Positions 43,378 through 54,749 of a stretch of DNA of 64,000 nucleotides are shown here, piece by piece. Positions within the stretch are counted from its first letter, which is position 1. Every line of letters starts with the position of its first letter. The notes below the pieces were generated by a model that was not told the DNA's origin, ran no database searches, and was given only the letters and a program-made list of their open reading frames with translations. Location: contig JAJSPD010000086.1 in NCBI GenBank assembly GCA_021307315.1, positions 120,937 through 184,936 on the forward strand, read 5' to 3'. Made by a program: the position numbers and the translations under genes. This DNA comes from Bisporella sp. PMI_857. Lineage: Eukaryota; Ascomycota; Leotiomycetes; Helotiales; Helotiaceae.

Positions 43378-46300
43378 ACCTTTTCAAACACTCCAATTGA
43401 ATGTTCGGAAACAACGAGAAGTGCAACATAGTTTAATGAATGATGAACAATTAAAAGAGTATAGCGTGTTAGCGATATCTGAGCCATATGCGAGGATGAT
43501 CGACGGCACGCTAGTTACAGTTCCTTTAGGACACTCAAACTGGACCAGAATAACACCTACAGTCCAAAGCGAAGGAAGGTGGGCGTTTCGGAGTATGCTT
43601 TGGATCCGGAAAGATATCGAAGCAGAACAAGTGCCAATACTATCTTCGGACCTTACAGCAGCGGTAGTGCGACTTCCAGACCGGTCGATTCTGGTAGTCT
43701 CAGTGTACGTTGAACCGCAGAATGTCGAAGCACTGAATGCTGCAATACACGAATTACACCAAACAATAAGGAAAACACGCAGCAAGATTGGCTCGCGAGT
43801 AACGTAGTACTTGCCGGAGATTTCAACCGGCATGATCAATTATGGAGGAAAAAACATTTCAGAAAATAGACAAGGAGAAGCCGAGCCGATTATCGATTTA
43901 ATGAGCGAGCATGCTCTTTGTAGCTTGCTTCCAAGAGGCACAAAAACGTGGCAACGAGGAAACCACGAGTCGACAATTGACCTTGTACTGGCTTCAGAAG
44001 AATTAGCAACGTCGGTAATAAAGTGCACAATTCACACAACCGAGCACGGTCCGATCACAGAGCAATTCAAACAACGTTCGACGTCGCGACTCCGGAACGA
44101 ACTGTGGTATCAAAGCTACTACTCAAAAATGCCCCGTGGACCGACATAAATAGCAGATTACTAATGCTTTTCGCTTGGTGCCAGTTGGCGGCAGCGTACA
44201 GCAACAGGCCGATAGACTAATGACAACGGTGCTGGAAGCGGTGCATGCACTTACTCCAATAGCAAAACCATCACTATACGCAAAAAGATGTGGACTACCG
44301 ACTTCACGCAGCTTCGGCGAACTTACACATATTGGAGAACCGAGCTAGAACTCAAAAGCGAATAAGTCGTATAATGCCTGAACTAGAACGGCAAGCGAAT
44401 GAAGCAGCCAAAGAGTACACGATGCTGTCCGGAAAGGAAAAAAACGCACTGGAAAATTTCCTCGCGGATGACACAAACATTGGCAAGCAGCAAAATACTT
44501 AAATTCTAACGGCAGTTCAGCATTTGACAAAATACCACCGCTAACAAAAAGAAACGGATCTACTACTGAAAGCAAAACGGAACAAGCAGAAGAATTGCTA
44601 TCTGGGTTTTTTCCTTCACTGCCAGCAAGAATAGAAGAAAAAGAATCACGACCACAGCGAGCCGCAGTGTCGATGCTTCGTTTAACAATGGAAGAAGTAG
44701 AACGAAAGATTTTTGAAGCGAAATCATAGAAAGCGCCAAAAGAAGATGGGCTACCAGCTATAGTATGGAAGCAAGTATGGCCAGTAGTCAAAAACAGAGT
44801 ATTGCTTCTTTTTCAAACTTCGGTAAACGAAAAAGAACTTCCTACACAGTAGAGAAACGCTAAGATTATACCGCTGAAAAAGCCGAACAAAAGCGACTAC
44901 ACAGTCGTAAGCTCATGGAGGCCGATTTCGCTGCTGTCAACACTAAGAAAACACTAGAAGCAGTAATTGCTGAAAAGATATCGTACGCAGTAAAGACTTT
45001 CGGCCTGCTTCCCACGAACTACTTCGGGGCCAGGAAAAAGCGCTCTGCCGAGCAGGCACTGCTATTGCTGCAAAAGCATATTTACAACGCGTGGAGATCA
45101 AAAAGAGTTCTTAGCTTGGTTAGCTTCGACGTGAAAAGCGCATATAACGGAGTATACAAAAACAGACTATTGCAAAGACTCAGAGCGAGAGGCATTCCAC
45201 CGATTTTAGTACGGTGGATTGATGCTTTTTGCTCAGAACGTACAGCAACTATACTAGTCAATGGCCACGCTTCTCAACAACAGCCACTTCCACAAGCAAG
45301 CTTACCGCAAAGATCGCCACTTTCGCCAATTCTGTTTCTTTTCTTTAATGCCGACTTCGTCCAGCATAAACTGAATGCAAACGAAGGCTCAATAGCATTC
45401 GTAAATGACTACAACGCATGGGTTACAGGGCCATCAGCAAATGCGAACCGAAAAGGGATTCAGGCGATAATCAACAAAGCGATAGAATAGGAAAAGCGAA
45501 GCGGTGCTACGTTCGAAAGCAAAAAGACAGCAATTGTTCATTTTACCAGACAACCAAACCGAAGCAGCACTAATCCGTTCATTATTAAAAAGGAAATAGT
45601 TGCACCGAAAAAAGCCGCTAAAGTCCTAGGAGTTATTATAGACTCAGAGCTCCGGTACACACAGCACATCGAGAAAGCGACGACCAAAGGCCTTTTAGCT
45701 GCTATAGCATTGAAACGTCTGCGGCTAGTTTCTCCTTCAACTGCAAGGCAGCTGTTTGGAGCGACAGTAGCGCCTGTAGCGGACTATGCTTCAAATGTGT
45801 GAATGCATGCTTGCGGATGCAAAGGCATGGCTCTAATAAACAGAATACAAAGACTTGGGGCACAAACTGTCATAGGAGCGTTTCGAACAGTAGCGACGGC
45901 AGTCGCAGAAGCCGAAGCTAGCATACGTACAGCAAACGAACGATAGGCAACGAAAGCCACGAGTTTTTGGGTCAATATCCGCACGTTACTTGAATCGAAC
46001 CCGATATCAAAGCTAAACGTCAAAGAACGCCGGAGATTCATGTCGCCATTGCAGAAAATAGCTCGCGCGCATCAAAACACGCCAACAAACAGAATGGAAG
46101 TTATTCGGCCGTATATAATAGCGCCGTGGGAAAATCGACTCACTACTACACTGGATTTCAGTACAGAAGAAGCAGTGCACGTTACTGCTCACGAGGTTCG
46201 AATTGCGACAAGCTCGTCCGCAAAGAAAGGAATAGTTGGATAGGCGAAGCTATTCACGACACGCTCGGCATTAGAGAACCAAGCGCATTTTCAGTTACAT

Positions 46301-47126
46301 TAGGAACAAGAACGGAACAGAATCCGTACACGGCCGAACTTGCAGCGATAGCGATAGCGATGAAACAGTTACCACCGGACTTAATAAGAAAGCAAATCGC
46401 GATTTTTTCAAGCAACCAAAGAGCCCTGCTAGCAACGAACCAACCAAAGCATCAATCAGGGCAAACTAGTATTAAAGAAATCTACGAAGCAGTTTCTACG
46501 CTCAGGAAAAGAAGCAACTCTATTCGTACAATATAGATTCGTCTCAAGAAAACCTCGAGCTAAGCAAAAAAGCAAAAAAAGCCGCACAACAAGCTACCGA
46601 ACCAGGCCGAACAGCGCAAAAGCAATGCTATCAAGCTAAATCTACAACTATAAGCAAAAGAAATGCGGAAAGAAATGCAGAAAAAGCAATAAGAACACTA
46701 CCCGACACAGTAGGAAAGTACTCTAAAGAAATAGATACTGCACTGCCAGAAAAACATACTCGTACTTTATATGACAGTCTTAATCGGAAAGAAGCGAGCG
46801 TGTTAGCACAGCTTCGCACAGGAATGATACATTTGAACGGGTACCTTTATCGTATTGGAGCGGCGGAATCTGACCAATGTGCTTGCGGACAGGCTACAGA
46901 AACTATCAAGCACTTTCTTTTCCGATGCACGAAATGGGACACTTACCGTACGCAAATGGTAGCACAAACAGACACAAGAAGAAGCAATCTTTCTTTCTAC
47001 CTCGGAGGAAAAGCTTTATCTGACCCAGAGAAATGGGCACCAAATATAGACGCAGTGCGAACAACGATCAAGTTTGCTATTGCTACAGGACGTTTGGACA
47101 AAGAACTAGAACAGGCAGCTAACTAG
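43370..47126 (+). pseudogene. LINE ORF2 (endonuclease, reverse transcriptase, RNase H), multiply broken
   Basis: ORF2 starts with an ATG at 43370 that overlaps the ORF1 stop (ATGTGTAA). It opens with an AP-endonuclease-like domain (LQLNVRKQREVQHSL, LAISEPYA; then STIDLVLAS). Reverse-transcriptase parts appear at 44915-45490 (VSFDVKSAYNGVYKNRLLQR, LPQRSPLSPI, FVNDYNAWV), a LINE-type RNase H piece around 46126-46536, and a terminal zinc motif at about 46880-46930 (CACGQATETIKHFLFRC). Several stops and frame changes occur throughout. In the active-site block the usual LPQGS reads LPQRS and the catalytic DD reads ND, each one transition away. The element is dead but nearly full length. Confidence 0.82.
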
Positions 47127-47389
47127 CGGCAACAGCACACTTCATTTTATTCCTTATCTTAACTAACTTGACTAACCCTATATCACTCTCGTGTCCCCAG
47201 CAGGCTTCGCTTCAATCGCCGACGATAGGACATTGAACACTTGGAGGAATTAACTTCAAATTAACCTGTTACTAATCATGCACGATATCTCGTTGACTAT
47301 GTACTACTGAAAGTGGAAAATATTGGCAGAGGCAATTTTGTATGGGCTGAAGGAGGCATTGGAAACCGAAGGAAATGTATATTATGTAA
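47127..47389. other. LINE 3' flank, no gene
   Basis: AT-rich sequence after the ORF2 stop, probably the 3' UTR of the 42137-47126 element. No further motif seen. Confidence 0.35.
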
Positions 47390-47522
47390 TATAGACTAGG
47401 GCCCTCTAGGCTTAGGCGGGCGTAATAAAACTACTACTACACCTTTCCTCCTTAGTTTAGTATTCTCGTATTGAAGCACCTATACTACGCCCCAACAGGC
47501 TCATAGGATCGTGATCGTGACA
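47390..47522 (+). mobile_element. 3' part of a family-D/B LTR
   Basis: It shares CTCCTTAGTTTAGTATTCTC and GTATTGAAGCACCTA with the reverse complement of 33159-33347 and ends GATCGTGACA at 47522, exactly where LINE sequence begins. The left end is not defined. Confidence 0.6.
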
Positions 47523-47997
47523 CTGATTTTTTCGGGTCGAAAGTAATCTTTTCCAAATGTCCCCATTCCAAAGCTTAAGCAAGGGTAGCTGATAAAGCGC
47601 ACGTGTTTTCTATAAGAGACGGTGAGATTTCGCAGGAAGTTGCATCGTCAGCGTAGCCGAATTCGCCTTGAAACAGTTTAAGGAAAAATAAAGAGGAAAT
47701 GTAAAGCATAAACAAAACAGGAGAAACCGGAGAGCCCTGAGGCAGCCCGCACTCGATTGCTATTTCGTCTCCGATTTCGCTGTCTATTAGTCGAATGCAA
47801 ACTTTACGATTTGTGACGAACGAAGCAACCTACTCGACCGAGTAATTAGGCCAACCTTGTTCGCGTAGCCTTTTGACAAGCATGCTAAGGAGAACAGCGT
47901 CGAAAGCGCCTTTGACGTCGAGCGTAAGCACCAATGCTATCAGGCCTTGATTTAGCGCTGTTTCGATGTCGTGTGAGGCATGTTATAAGGTCGACCG

Positions 47998-48258
47998 TGT
48001 AACAACCGGTATGCCCAAGGTGCGGCACGAAGGTCATGGTGCGGGATCAGGAGGCTGACGATCAGGGTATGAGGGGTTTCAGAGCCGATACGAAGGAGAG
48101 TCGGAGTCGCCTATATAAAGGGCCTGCTCCTACTCTCTACAGTTGTTCCTCATGTTTTTGTATCCTTCGTAGATAGACCTATAAGGCAATCACTATCAGC
48201 CTATTGTACGTACTCCCATATGCCTCTATTCTAGCCGGTGATTCCTTGCGTCGTTACA
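47998..48258 (+). mobile_element. Solo LTR, family C
   Basis: TGTAACAACCGG to GCGTCGTTACA, 261 bp, perfect 5-bp duplication GACCG (47993-47997, 48259-48263), with a TATATAAAGGG TATA box. Inserted in the LINE ORF2. Confidence 0.94.
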
Positions 48259-48565
48259 GACCGACGACCGCAAAGGGAGCGCGCCGAATTGCTGTGCCGC
48301 TACTACGTGGTATTTGATAACGATCCATGACATGTTTTTCGCTACAAGTCTTTCTAGGCCTTTCCCGAGCGCAGAGAGTAAGGCGATAGGCCTGTATGAC
48401 CGGGGAGAAGCACGGTAAGCTTTTGGGGGTTTGTTGAGCATAACTAGAATAGCAGTGCGGAAGCAAGTAGGGTGGTGGCCGACTTGTATGCACGCTTGGA
48501 AAAATTGACAAATGTGATTTTTGAGCACAGGCTGCCCTAGCCGTAGAACTGGCGTAGGTATTTCG

Positions 48566-48791
48566 TGCCAAGGTCCTACAGATCACGTGCACAACGCATC
48601 TGGCATTCACTGCCAGATGTCGCGCCACAGCCGCGAACGCTCATTGGTTCGCCTAGCTAGGGCCCTGGAACTAGCCATGGTTACATAAGGGCAGTTCCAG
48701 CAGTAGTTACACCCTTTCTCTTTAGTTTAGAATCTTCGTATTTGATACCTTACAAACAGCTATCACAAGCGCCTGTATTGGGATCGTGACA
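48566..48791 (+). mobile_element. Solo LTR, family B
   Basis: TGCCAAGGTCC to GGGATCGTGACA, 226 bp, with flanks TTTCG and TTTCT (4 of 5). Same family as 27261-27495. Confidence 0.85.
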
Positions 48792-49600
48792 TTTCTTTTT
48801 TGCCAGGCGCGGTATTGCCTGCTCCGAGTATTGACTGTTCTATTTCTCGTTCTGTAAAGTCTGGGAACGGGAGTGACGTAATAGGAACGGCAGGAGCTGT
48901 AAGTAGAATATCACTTGCTTTTGCTATGTTTTGTAAAAGGTTCCGCGCGAATATGTCTCTTTTTGCTTCTGGAGTGGTTGCTGGAGGGGCACGGGGCGGA
49001 GTGGGTCCTCTAAGAAAGGAGAGCGAAACGAGCCTGTAGACTTGTGCCACTTTGCAATGCTAAAGACATCTTTGCATGTAGCTGCTTCGTCAAGCATCTT
49101 TTTGTAAAAAGACACCTTTGCTTGCCGGTTGCTTCGCGTAGCGCTTTCTTTGCTTCGCTTGCTGCAAACCTGTAGGGACTTCTTCTGGCCGCTCAGAATG
49201 CTTGTACTGCTGTAGCGCAGGCTTCGTTCCACCAGGGCTACCCTTTGTTATGTGGAAGTGCGCGTTTGTCTGAGTTTTAGTAAGCATTGTAAATTGCTTC
49301 GACAATGTCCGCGGCGTAATTGTCGAGAAAGTTAGCTGTAGGACTGCTTGGTAAAAGTGGAGCATTTTCAAAGTTGTATTTGAGAAGAAGAAAAGTGTCT
49401 TTTTCGAGCGTAGCAAAGCGTAAGTGCGTCGGCCGTTTACGTGTTCCGGTGCCCTACCAGATGTTAGTTGCAAAGGTAAGTGTTGGTATGGTCCTGAGTC
49501 AATGGGGGAGTGAATGGGGGAGTGAACAAAGGATTCAGTCACATGACCACCTGTAACATATAAGAGAACGCATTGTAGCAGGAGTAGCAATCATGAACTT

Positions 49601-49679
49601 TTACCACATTCTACTTACCAGCAACCACGTATCAAGTACGTGGCGTTGCTACAAGTGGAGTGGTACCTCAGTAAGTGAT
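49601..49679. repeat. Short dispersed repeat, inverted partner at 32503-32575
   Basis: TTACCACATTCTACTTACCA, then GCAACCACGTATCAAGTACG and GTGGAGTGGTACCTCA are the near-exact reverse complement of the piece downstream of the NB-ARC-TPR gene. Class unknown. Confidence 0.6.
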
Positions 49680-49726
49680 CCGAACCGATTTGGAGTTTCC
49701 TTTTAACGCTTGTGTGTACTCCTATA

Positions 49727-49976
49727 TGTAACAACGCAAGGCGAACAGGGATCTTGATCCGTAGATCTCAGGAAGAGGGACTCAAAGGTATGAACGACTG
49801 TCAATTGTTATAACGAAGGGAACAAGTTACAGACAGAAGGAGAGAAGGAAAGCAGTGCTTTATATGCAGGAGACTGGCCAGGGGCCAGTGTAAGCGAGCC
49901 CTGTGGTGTCAGTGGCCGAGCCCTAAAATGCTGAGCCCCAAGGGGCTCTAAGCGAGATAGGGCCAGGGCCGTGACA
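49727..49976 (-). mobile_element. Solo LTR, family A
   Basis: TGTAACAACGCAAGG to GGCCGTGACA, 250 bp. Flanks CTATA and GATAG do not give a clear duplication. Confidence 0.8.
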
Positions 49977-51043
49977 GATAGGCTCTTCCAAAACGACAAC
50001 TCTTGGTATTCAAGAGACGCGAGCTTAATACTAACCTCCCCGTCTTCTGTTCAGCAGCAGTATCGATGTCATCGACGACAGTGCCTATAATACTGTGGCG
50101 ACAACCTTAGTCCCCGTGCAACTCAATGCCCGGGCCAAAACGGCAACAAGAAGACTACCACTAGTAGTCTGAAGGCGGCCACCGTGAAGACTAGCAGCAA
50201 AGCGGGCACAGCTACCGCCTGCTCGATCAAAAGGCCCTGAAAGCTTTGTTTTATACCAAGGACTCTTGCAAGCTCTCAAAAGTCTGAGACAAACGAGGCG
50301 GATGAGTTGTATGAGAACGAGTGGGTCACGTCGGTGCGAGTCAGGTCTGGCGACAAGGTCTCCATCGTAGACGTGAGCGGATGATCTGCCGTCTTTCTCT
50401 GGAATCAGAGCAATATCCCCTCGGTCTTCCACATCTTCTGCGGCAGCGAGGAGGCAGATGGCAAAAAAGCCGCCGAGGCCATGGCAACATGGCCCTGGAT
50501 CCCGTCGCCGTCACCATCGCCACCCTGGACCAGGGCAGGTTCGACAAAATCAAGAGCGCGATAATGAAGGAGTTTCTAGATCTGAAAGACACCGACTCCG
50601 ATAACAAAAATTATGATAACAACGCCCGAGCAAGATGAGAGGTATTGATTGGACGCCATAGCTGGAACTAGATCAGTGACAACTACACAGGAAAAAGGTT
50701 GTTTTAACTAGCCCCGGTGATTCTAAGGGCAATTTCACTGTATGAAGCGGAGGTGCTCTCGCCAAATGAAGTTTGGAGTTGGTGTACGTCCCCACCCGAT
50801 GATAGAGGCTATGTTGACCTGCCTGAGGCGTCCCTGGAAAAAGAGTATCAACGGAGGATCGCGGCAGTCAATGCTATCACAGCGTACTGCGGCGCGGAAG
50901 AAGGGCCCACTTCCCGTCGTATCCAGCGTGGGCGTCCGGTGAAGGATAAGAGCTTGCCAGTCCTTAAAGCCGAAGAGCGGCCGACCGCGATTACTGATTC
51001 ATGCAGAGAGGTTTCACGGAACCGTCTCACGGGGTCCGGCTGA
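49977..51043 (+). other. Unrecognised coding-like sequence, probably a gene remnant
   Basis: Two plus-strand stretches look like former coding sequence. The first is around 50290-50638 (frames containing NEADELYENEWVTSVRVRSG, FHIFCGSEEADGKKAAE and LDPVAVTIATLDQGRFDKI) with a stop in the middle. The second is 50717-51043 (LYEAEVLSPNEVWSWC, SPPDDRGYVDLPEASLEKEY). I cannot name a family. Frames change, no ATG-initiated full ORF exists, and introns are not obvious. Confidence 0.35.
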
Positions 51044-51793
51044 GAGATTGATCTGACCTCGGGTTCTGTGCGGTATATATAATTAGAGGAGGATAGGTTC
51101 AGTCATAAATAGAATATGTATCACACTTTAATCATGCTTTAGCAAGAGCAACCAAGTATGTTTCCAAAACGATCACTAATTTTTGCATATATTACTACCT
51201 ACCGAGCGTAATTGTCGGCATACCTCCAAGTTTGACTACTGAGGCCATTCTAACCTTACAGTATCCTCTTTACACTCCACTATGCTTATTGCCTCAGCAG
51301 TGAACTATTTCACGGAAGTGAGATCTTTAACAGGTGTTGCGACAATCACTTGGCGAGTGTCCCAGAGCCGTGGGGACATCACCAAAGCAAGCCTGCATGA
51401 ACTAGGCACCGACATTTGTTGACATCGAGACTTAGCTCACTGGGCTTAGCACAGTGACAAAGATTTTGTTCGAAAAAGCGTGCCAGTTCAGGCGACCTGA
51501 CCATTGACGGTACTGTATCGAGAAAAATACACTCATACGTATAAGTTAGAGCTTGGTATCAACAAATGCGCTTAGAGGGCTGGAGAAACACTTCCGAAGA
51601 AACTTGAAGATAATAGCTAGCTTTATATGGTTGGAATGAGCAACAACGTACAATTGTTACTGATTCATATTGAACCCTCCTTTTCTTCCTCCGTTTCGAC
51701 CGCATTGGTCCCATCATCATAAAAAGTTAGCTTTCTACTTCACTTGTCTAATGGTGACGGTTTTTCGATCGTGTAGTACTTGTGCGCGCTGGC
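51044..51793. other. No gene; contains a repeat shared with 55430-55590
   Basis: About 51045-51240 shares blocks with 55430-55590 (GATCTGACCTCGGGTTCTG, ATATATAATT, AGAATATGTATCACACTT, GTAATTGTCGGC). The rest has no features I can support. Confidence 0.4.
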
Positions 51794-54749
51794 CTAATCT
51801 ACGTCCTGGGGAACGCCAGGGCCAGTATCAAGTAGCACTTGCTCAATCTTCTGATGTCCTCTATACGAAGCAGCCTGCAGTGCGTTACCAAACCATCCGC
51901 CTTGAGCATTCACGTCGGCGCCGGCAGCGAGCAGCACTTGCACAATCTTCTGATGTCCTTTGTGTGAAGCAACCTGCAGTGCGTTGTCAAACCGTCCGCC
52001 TTGAGCATTCACATCGGCATCGTCGCCTAATAGTCTTTCAACACAACGTGACAGCCCTACAAGCGAGGCATAGTATAAACCAGGCGCTACATCGCTAGGT
52101 TCCCACGATAGGTTGGTCCTCAGCCTGTCAGGATCGTGAATTAGCAACCAGCTTTCTAGTGCATTGGGATTCGAAAGAAGTGCGATCGCTAATGTAAACA
52201 CTTCTTGACTACTGAACTCGCATACTATGGTATGGCATGTCCAGTATTGCGCTGAATACTCAGCGAAAGGGAATAGTTTCCTGAATAATCCAATATTCTT
52301 TATATCATTGGTTTCGAATAGGTAAGTTAAGCAGACTTGTGCGATGGAACTCCGAGCAGCCATCTCTCCCAGGTATGGAGCAATCTTCTCATTTAGACGG
52401 TTGGATATCAAATAGTCTTTTACCGAAAAGTGTGCCAGCTGGATCTCTTTTATCGTCTTTTGCTTGACTCTATCTTCTCTCTCAATAAGGACAACCAGGC
52501 TTGAACAGTATCTCGTAATCTCTTCCGGTCGTGGCATTCTATCTTTGGGATCGAATCCGGAACCCGGCGCCAGATCAGGTCCTACATTAACAGCAATTGC
52601 GTCAACAGCTTCTTCAATTCGCAAGGGCCGCTCTGAGTATGTTAGGATCTGTAAAAGTCGTCTTGTATGATGCATGTGCTCTGAAGGTAAATCGGTCAAA
52701 ATTCTCGCATACGTCTCATCTAATGTCGCCGGCAGCGATGTGAGTGCTTTCCGCAACGTTTTTTGGTCGAGGCAATTTTCTAAAGCGTCGAGCTGGCACG
52801 AGACCCAGCGGAACCTAACAGTTTAGCATAATTAGACGAAACATGGGCTCGAGTCCTTACATTCCGTGGGCCTTTTCAAGTAAAGCAGTCTCGATCTCCC
52901 CTTGAATATCTGGTCGTTGTTGCCACCTGCTTAATCCCTCGCGCGCTCTGACTCTTGCCCGTACATAACTACATATATCTCCTTCTATCAAGTCGCCTCG
53001 AATATCAATCATCTCTTCGTTACTAGCGTAACGTTCGACAGCTGACTTGATATCTTGTTCTGGCCGACTCGTGATAAGGAGATGAACTTTGGCTTGAGAG
53101 CTCTGAAAGTGGTCTTTTATCCAGGAGAGCAATTCCTTTCGCGGTTTGCATTCGTCGAGTGCATCTAACACAATCCATACCTCACCAGCTTCGTGGATCA
53201 TGTTAGCAAAAGCCTTGCGCAGAGAATCTATGCTTGGCTGCCGTTTTCCATTTTCACAAGAGTAATACACTGATTCTAAGTGCTTTTGGACACTATCACA
53301 CTTAAAGTATAATTGATCTATAAAAGAACGGATAGCGTTCTCAAAGGATTGTTTCTGGGCGTCAGTGAAGTCAAAATAGAAGTAAAGCAGGGCTGGCGAG
53401 CATTCTTGACTCATTTGCAGGTCTTCAATTACAGTAGACGTAAGGATCGTCTTGCCGCAACCTGGAATTCCATGCACCCAGAGAAAAGATTGATGCTGCT
53501 TTTTCCACTTTATGTATGCCTCTCCCTCGATGAACCGTCGACCAGACCCCTTATAGCGAGCATTAATTGCTTTTTGCTGGTTGCCTGAGCCGTTAGGCGC
53601 TGCAAGCCATTTCGTAACATCTTTAAAATGCTTATCTATATGCATGTCTTCTACTTTTATCTGTGTATTCTCGACTTTAGAGGATATTTTATCTAGTTTG
53701 GTATTTACTAGCTAACCTTAGTACATTCAAAGACAAGATGTAGCAGCAAAGCCATTACAAACCTTTAGAAAGAACCTCGACAAGCTTTCTCTCGGCCTCC
53801 ACTTTGTTAGGCGCTACTTTGTTAAGAAGATCCTTTGCATACGCAGCCGCTGCCATCGCCGCATAACCTTGCCAAGTTAGTTTTTATGTGTGTCCGAGTA
53901 GTCGCAAATGCCGCGGATCACAACACAAGGGAAATGGTTTATCAGCTCAGCAGCTTCCATTTCAAAACACAAGACGTCGTTCTCAGACGAAAGCTTGTCT
54001 CGTGTATTTGCATCCTTCATTAACTGGTTTGCAGAAGCAATAAGACCGTAATGGATCGTTGGGCTGTCTTGCTCATCACTTCGCTCAACTCGAGCAAGCA
54101 TCTTCGAAATGTCATTACATACAACCGCGCAATCTTCTTCTTCGCCCCCAGAATGCATATAAAATGAGCTGTATAGCCTGTCTGTGCCGGGGTCTGGCTT
54201 TCGGTATTTCGCCCGTAATCTTGGTTTTTTGTCGAGAACACGATTGACCTTTGTTTCGATATTGTGGCCATCACTTTCGTACTGAGCTTCAAGGACAGAT
54301 ACTGCAGTTAAAAGACATTGTGGCGGTTGATTCAAATACCCAGTAATCTTAAAGCTCGCATCCTGTATAGCCTGGCCGTAATCATACTGCAACACTCCAC
54401 CACTGCTATATCCAGGGGAACTGACAACAATATCGCCTAAACGAATATCGTGCTTCGGACTTGGTACGCCGCCGCCGATGCCGACCATCAGCCCAATCCT
54501 TACGTTAGGAAAACTGCGCACCATATCCCTCGCGACTGTAGCAGCGCTAACGAGACCATACTGCCAATGCGGCAAAGCAGCAATGACCACATTGTGCTTT
54601 CCAATGCGACCTAAGATATATGTGTTGTTGTCGTTGGCAGGCAGCTGATCAGGGTCGTCGTGCTTCTCGTCTAGGAATGCCGTGGCTGCGACAAGCTCCT
54701 TTCCAACAGCGCAGATCCATCCGATTGTATAGATATTTAGTTCTGACAT
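51794..54749 (-). CDS. Nucleoside phosphorylase-like (PNP_UDP) - NACHT - ankyrin protein, with a frameshift
   Basis: ATG at 54749 ([18 protein letters not shown]) opens a PNP_UDP domain: [58 protein letters not shown] and the [13 protein letters not shown] end. Family members continue with [19 protein letters not shown]; here TAACT replaces about six bases at 53876-53881, so the frame shifts and a stop follows THKN. The [20 protein letters not shown] part is present in the shifted frame up to 53763. Introns 53762-53708 and 52860-52815 then give NACHT (Walker [10 protein letters not shown], Walker [21 protein letters not shown]) and the following helical region. It ends with two ankyrin repeats ([19 protein letters not shown]) and a stop at 51794. 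The frameshift makes function as one protein doubtful unless I have misread an unusual splice. PNP_UDP is a common N-terminal domain of fungal STAND proteins. Confidence 0.84.

Larger units (their letters stand above)
47523..49600 (-). mobile_element. LINE ORF2 copy (Tad-like), split by two LTRs
   Basis: Minus-strand order: pre-RT region (about 49590-48792; LPFPDFTEREIEQSILGAGN), then RT start (48565-48259; CFRTAILVMLNKP, SYRPIALLSALGKGLERL), then the RT core (47997-47523; ECGLPQGSPVSPVLFMLYIS, FGYADDAT). The LTRs at 48566-48791 and 47998-48258 sit between these parts. Frame changes and stops show it is inactive, though the YADD and LPQGS motifs are intact. Confidence 0.82.
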
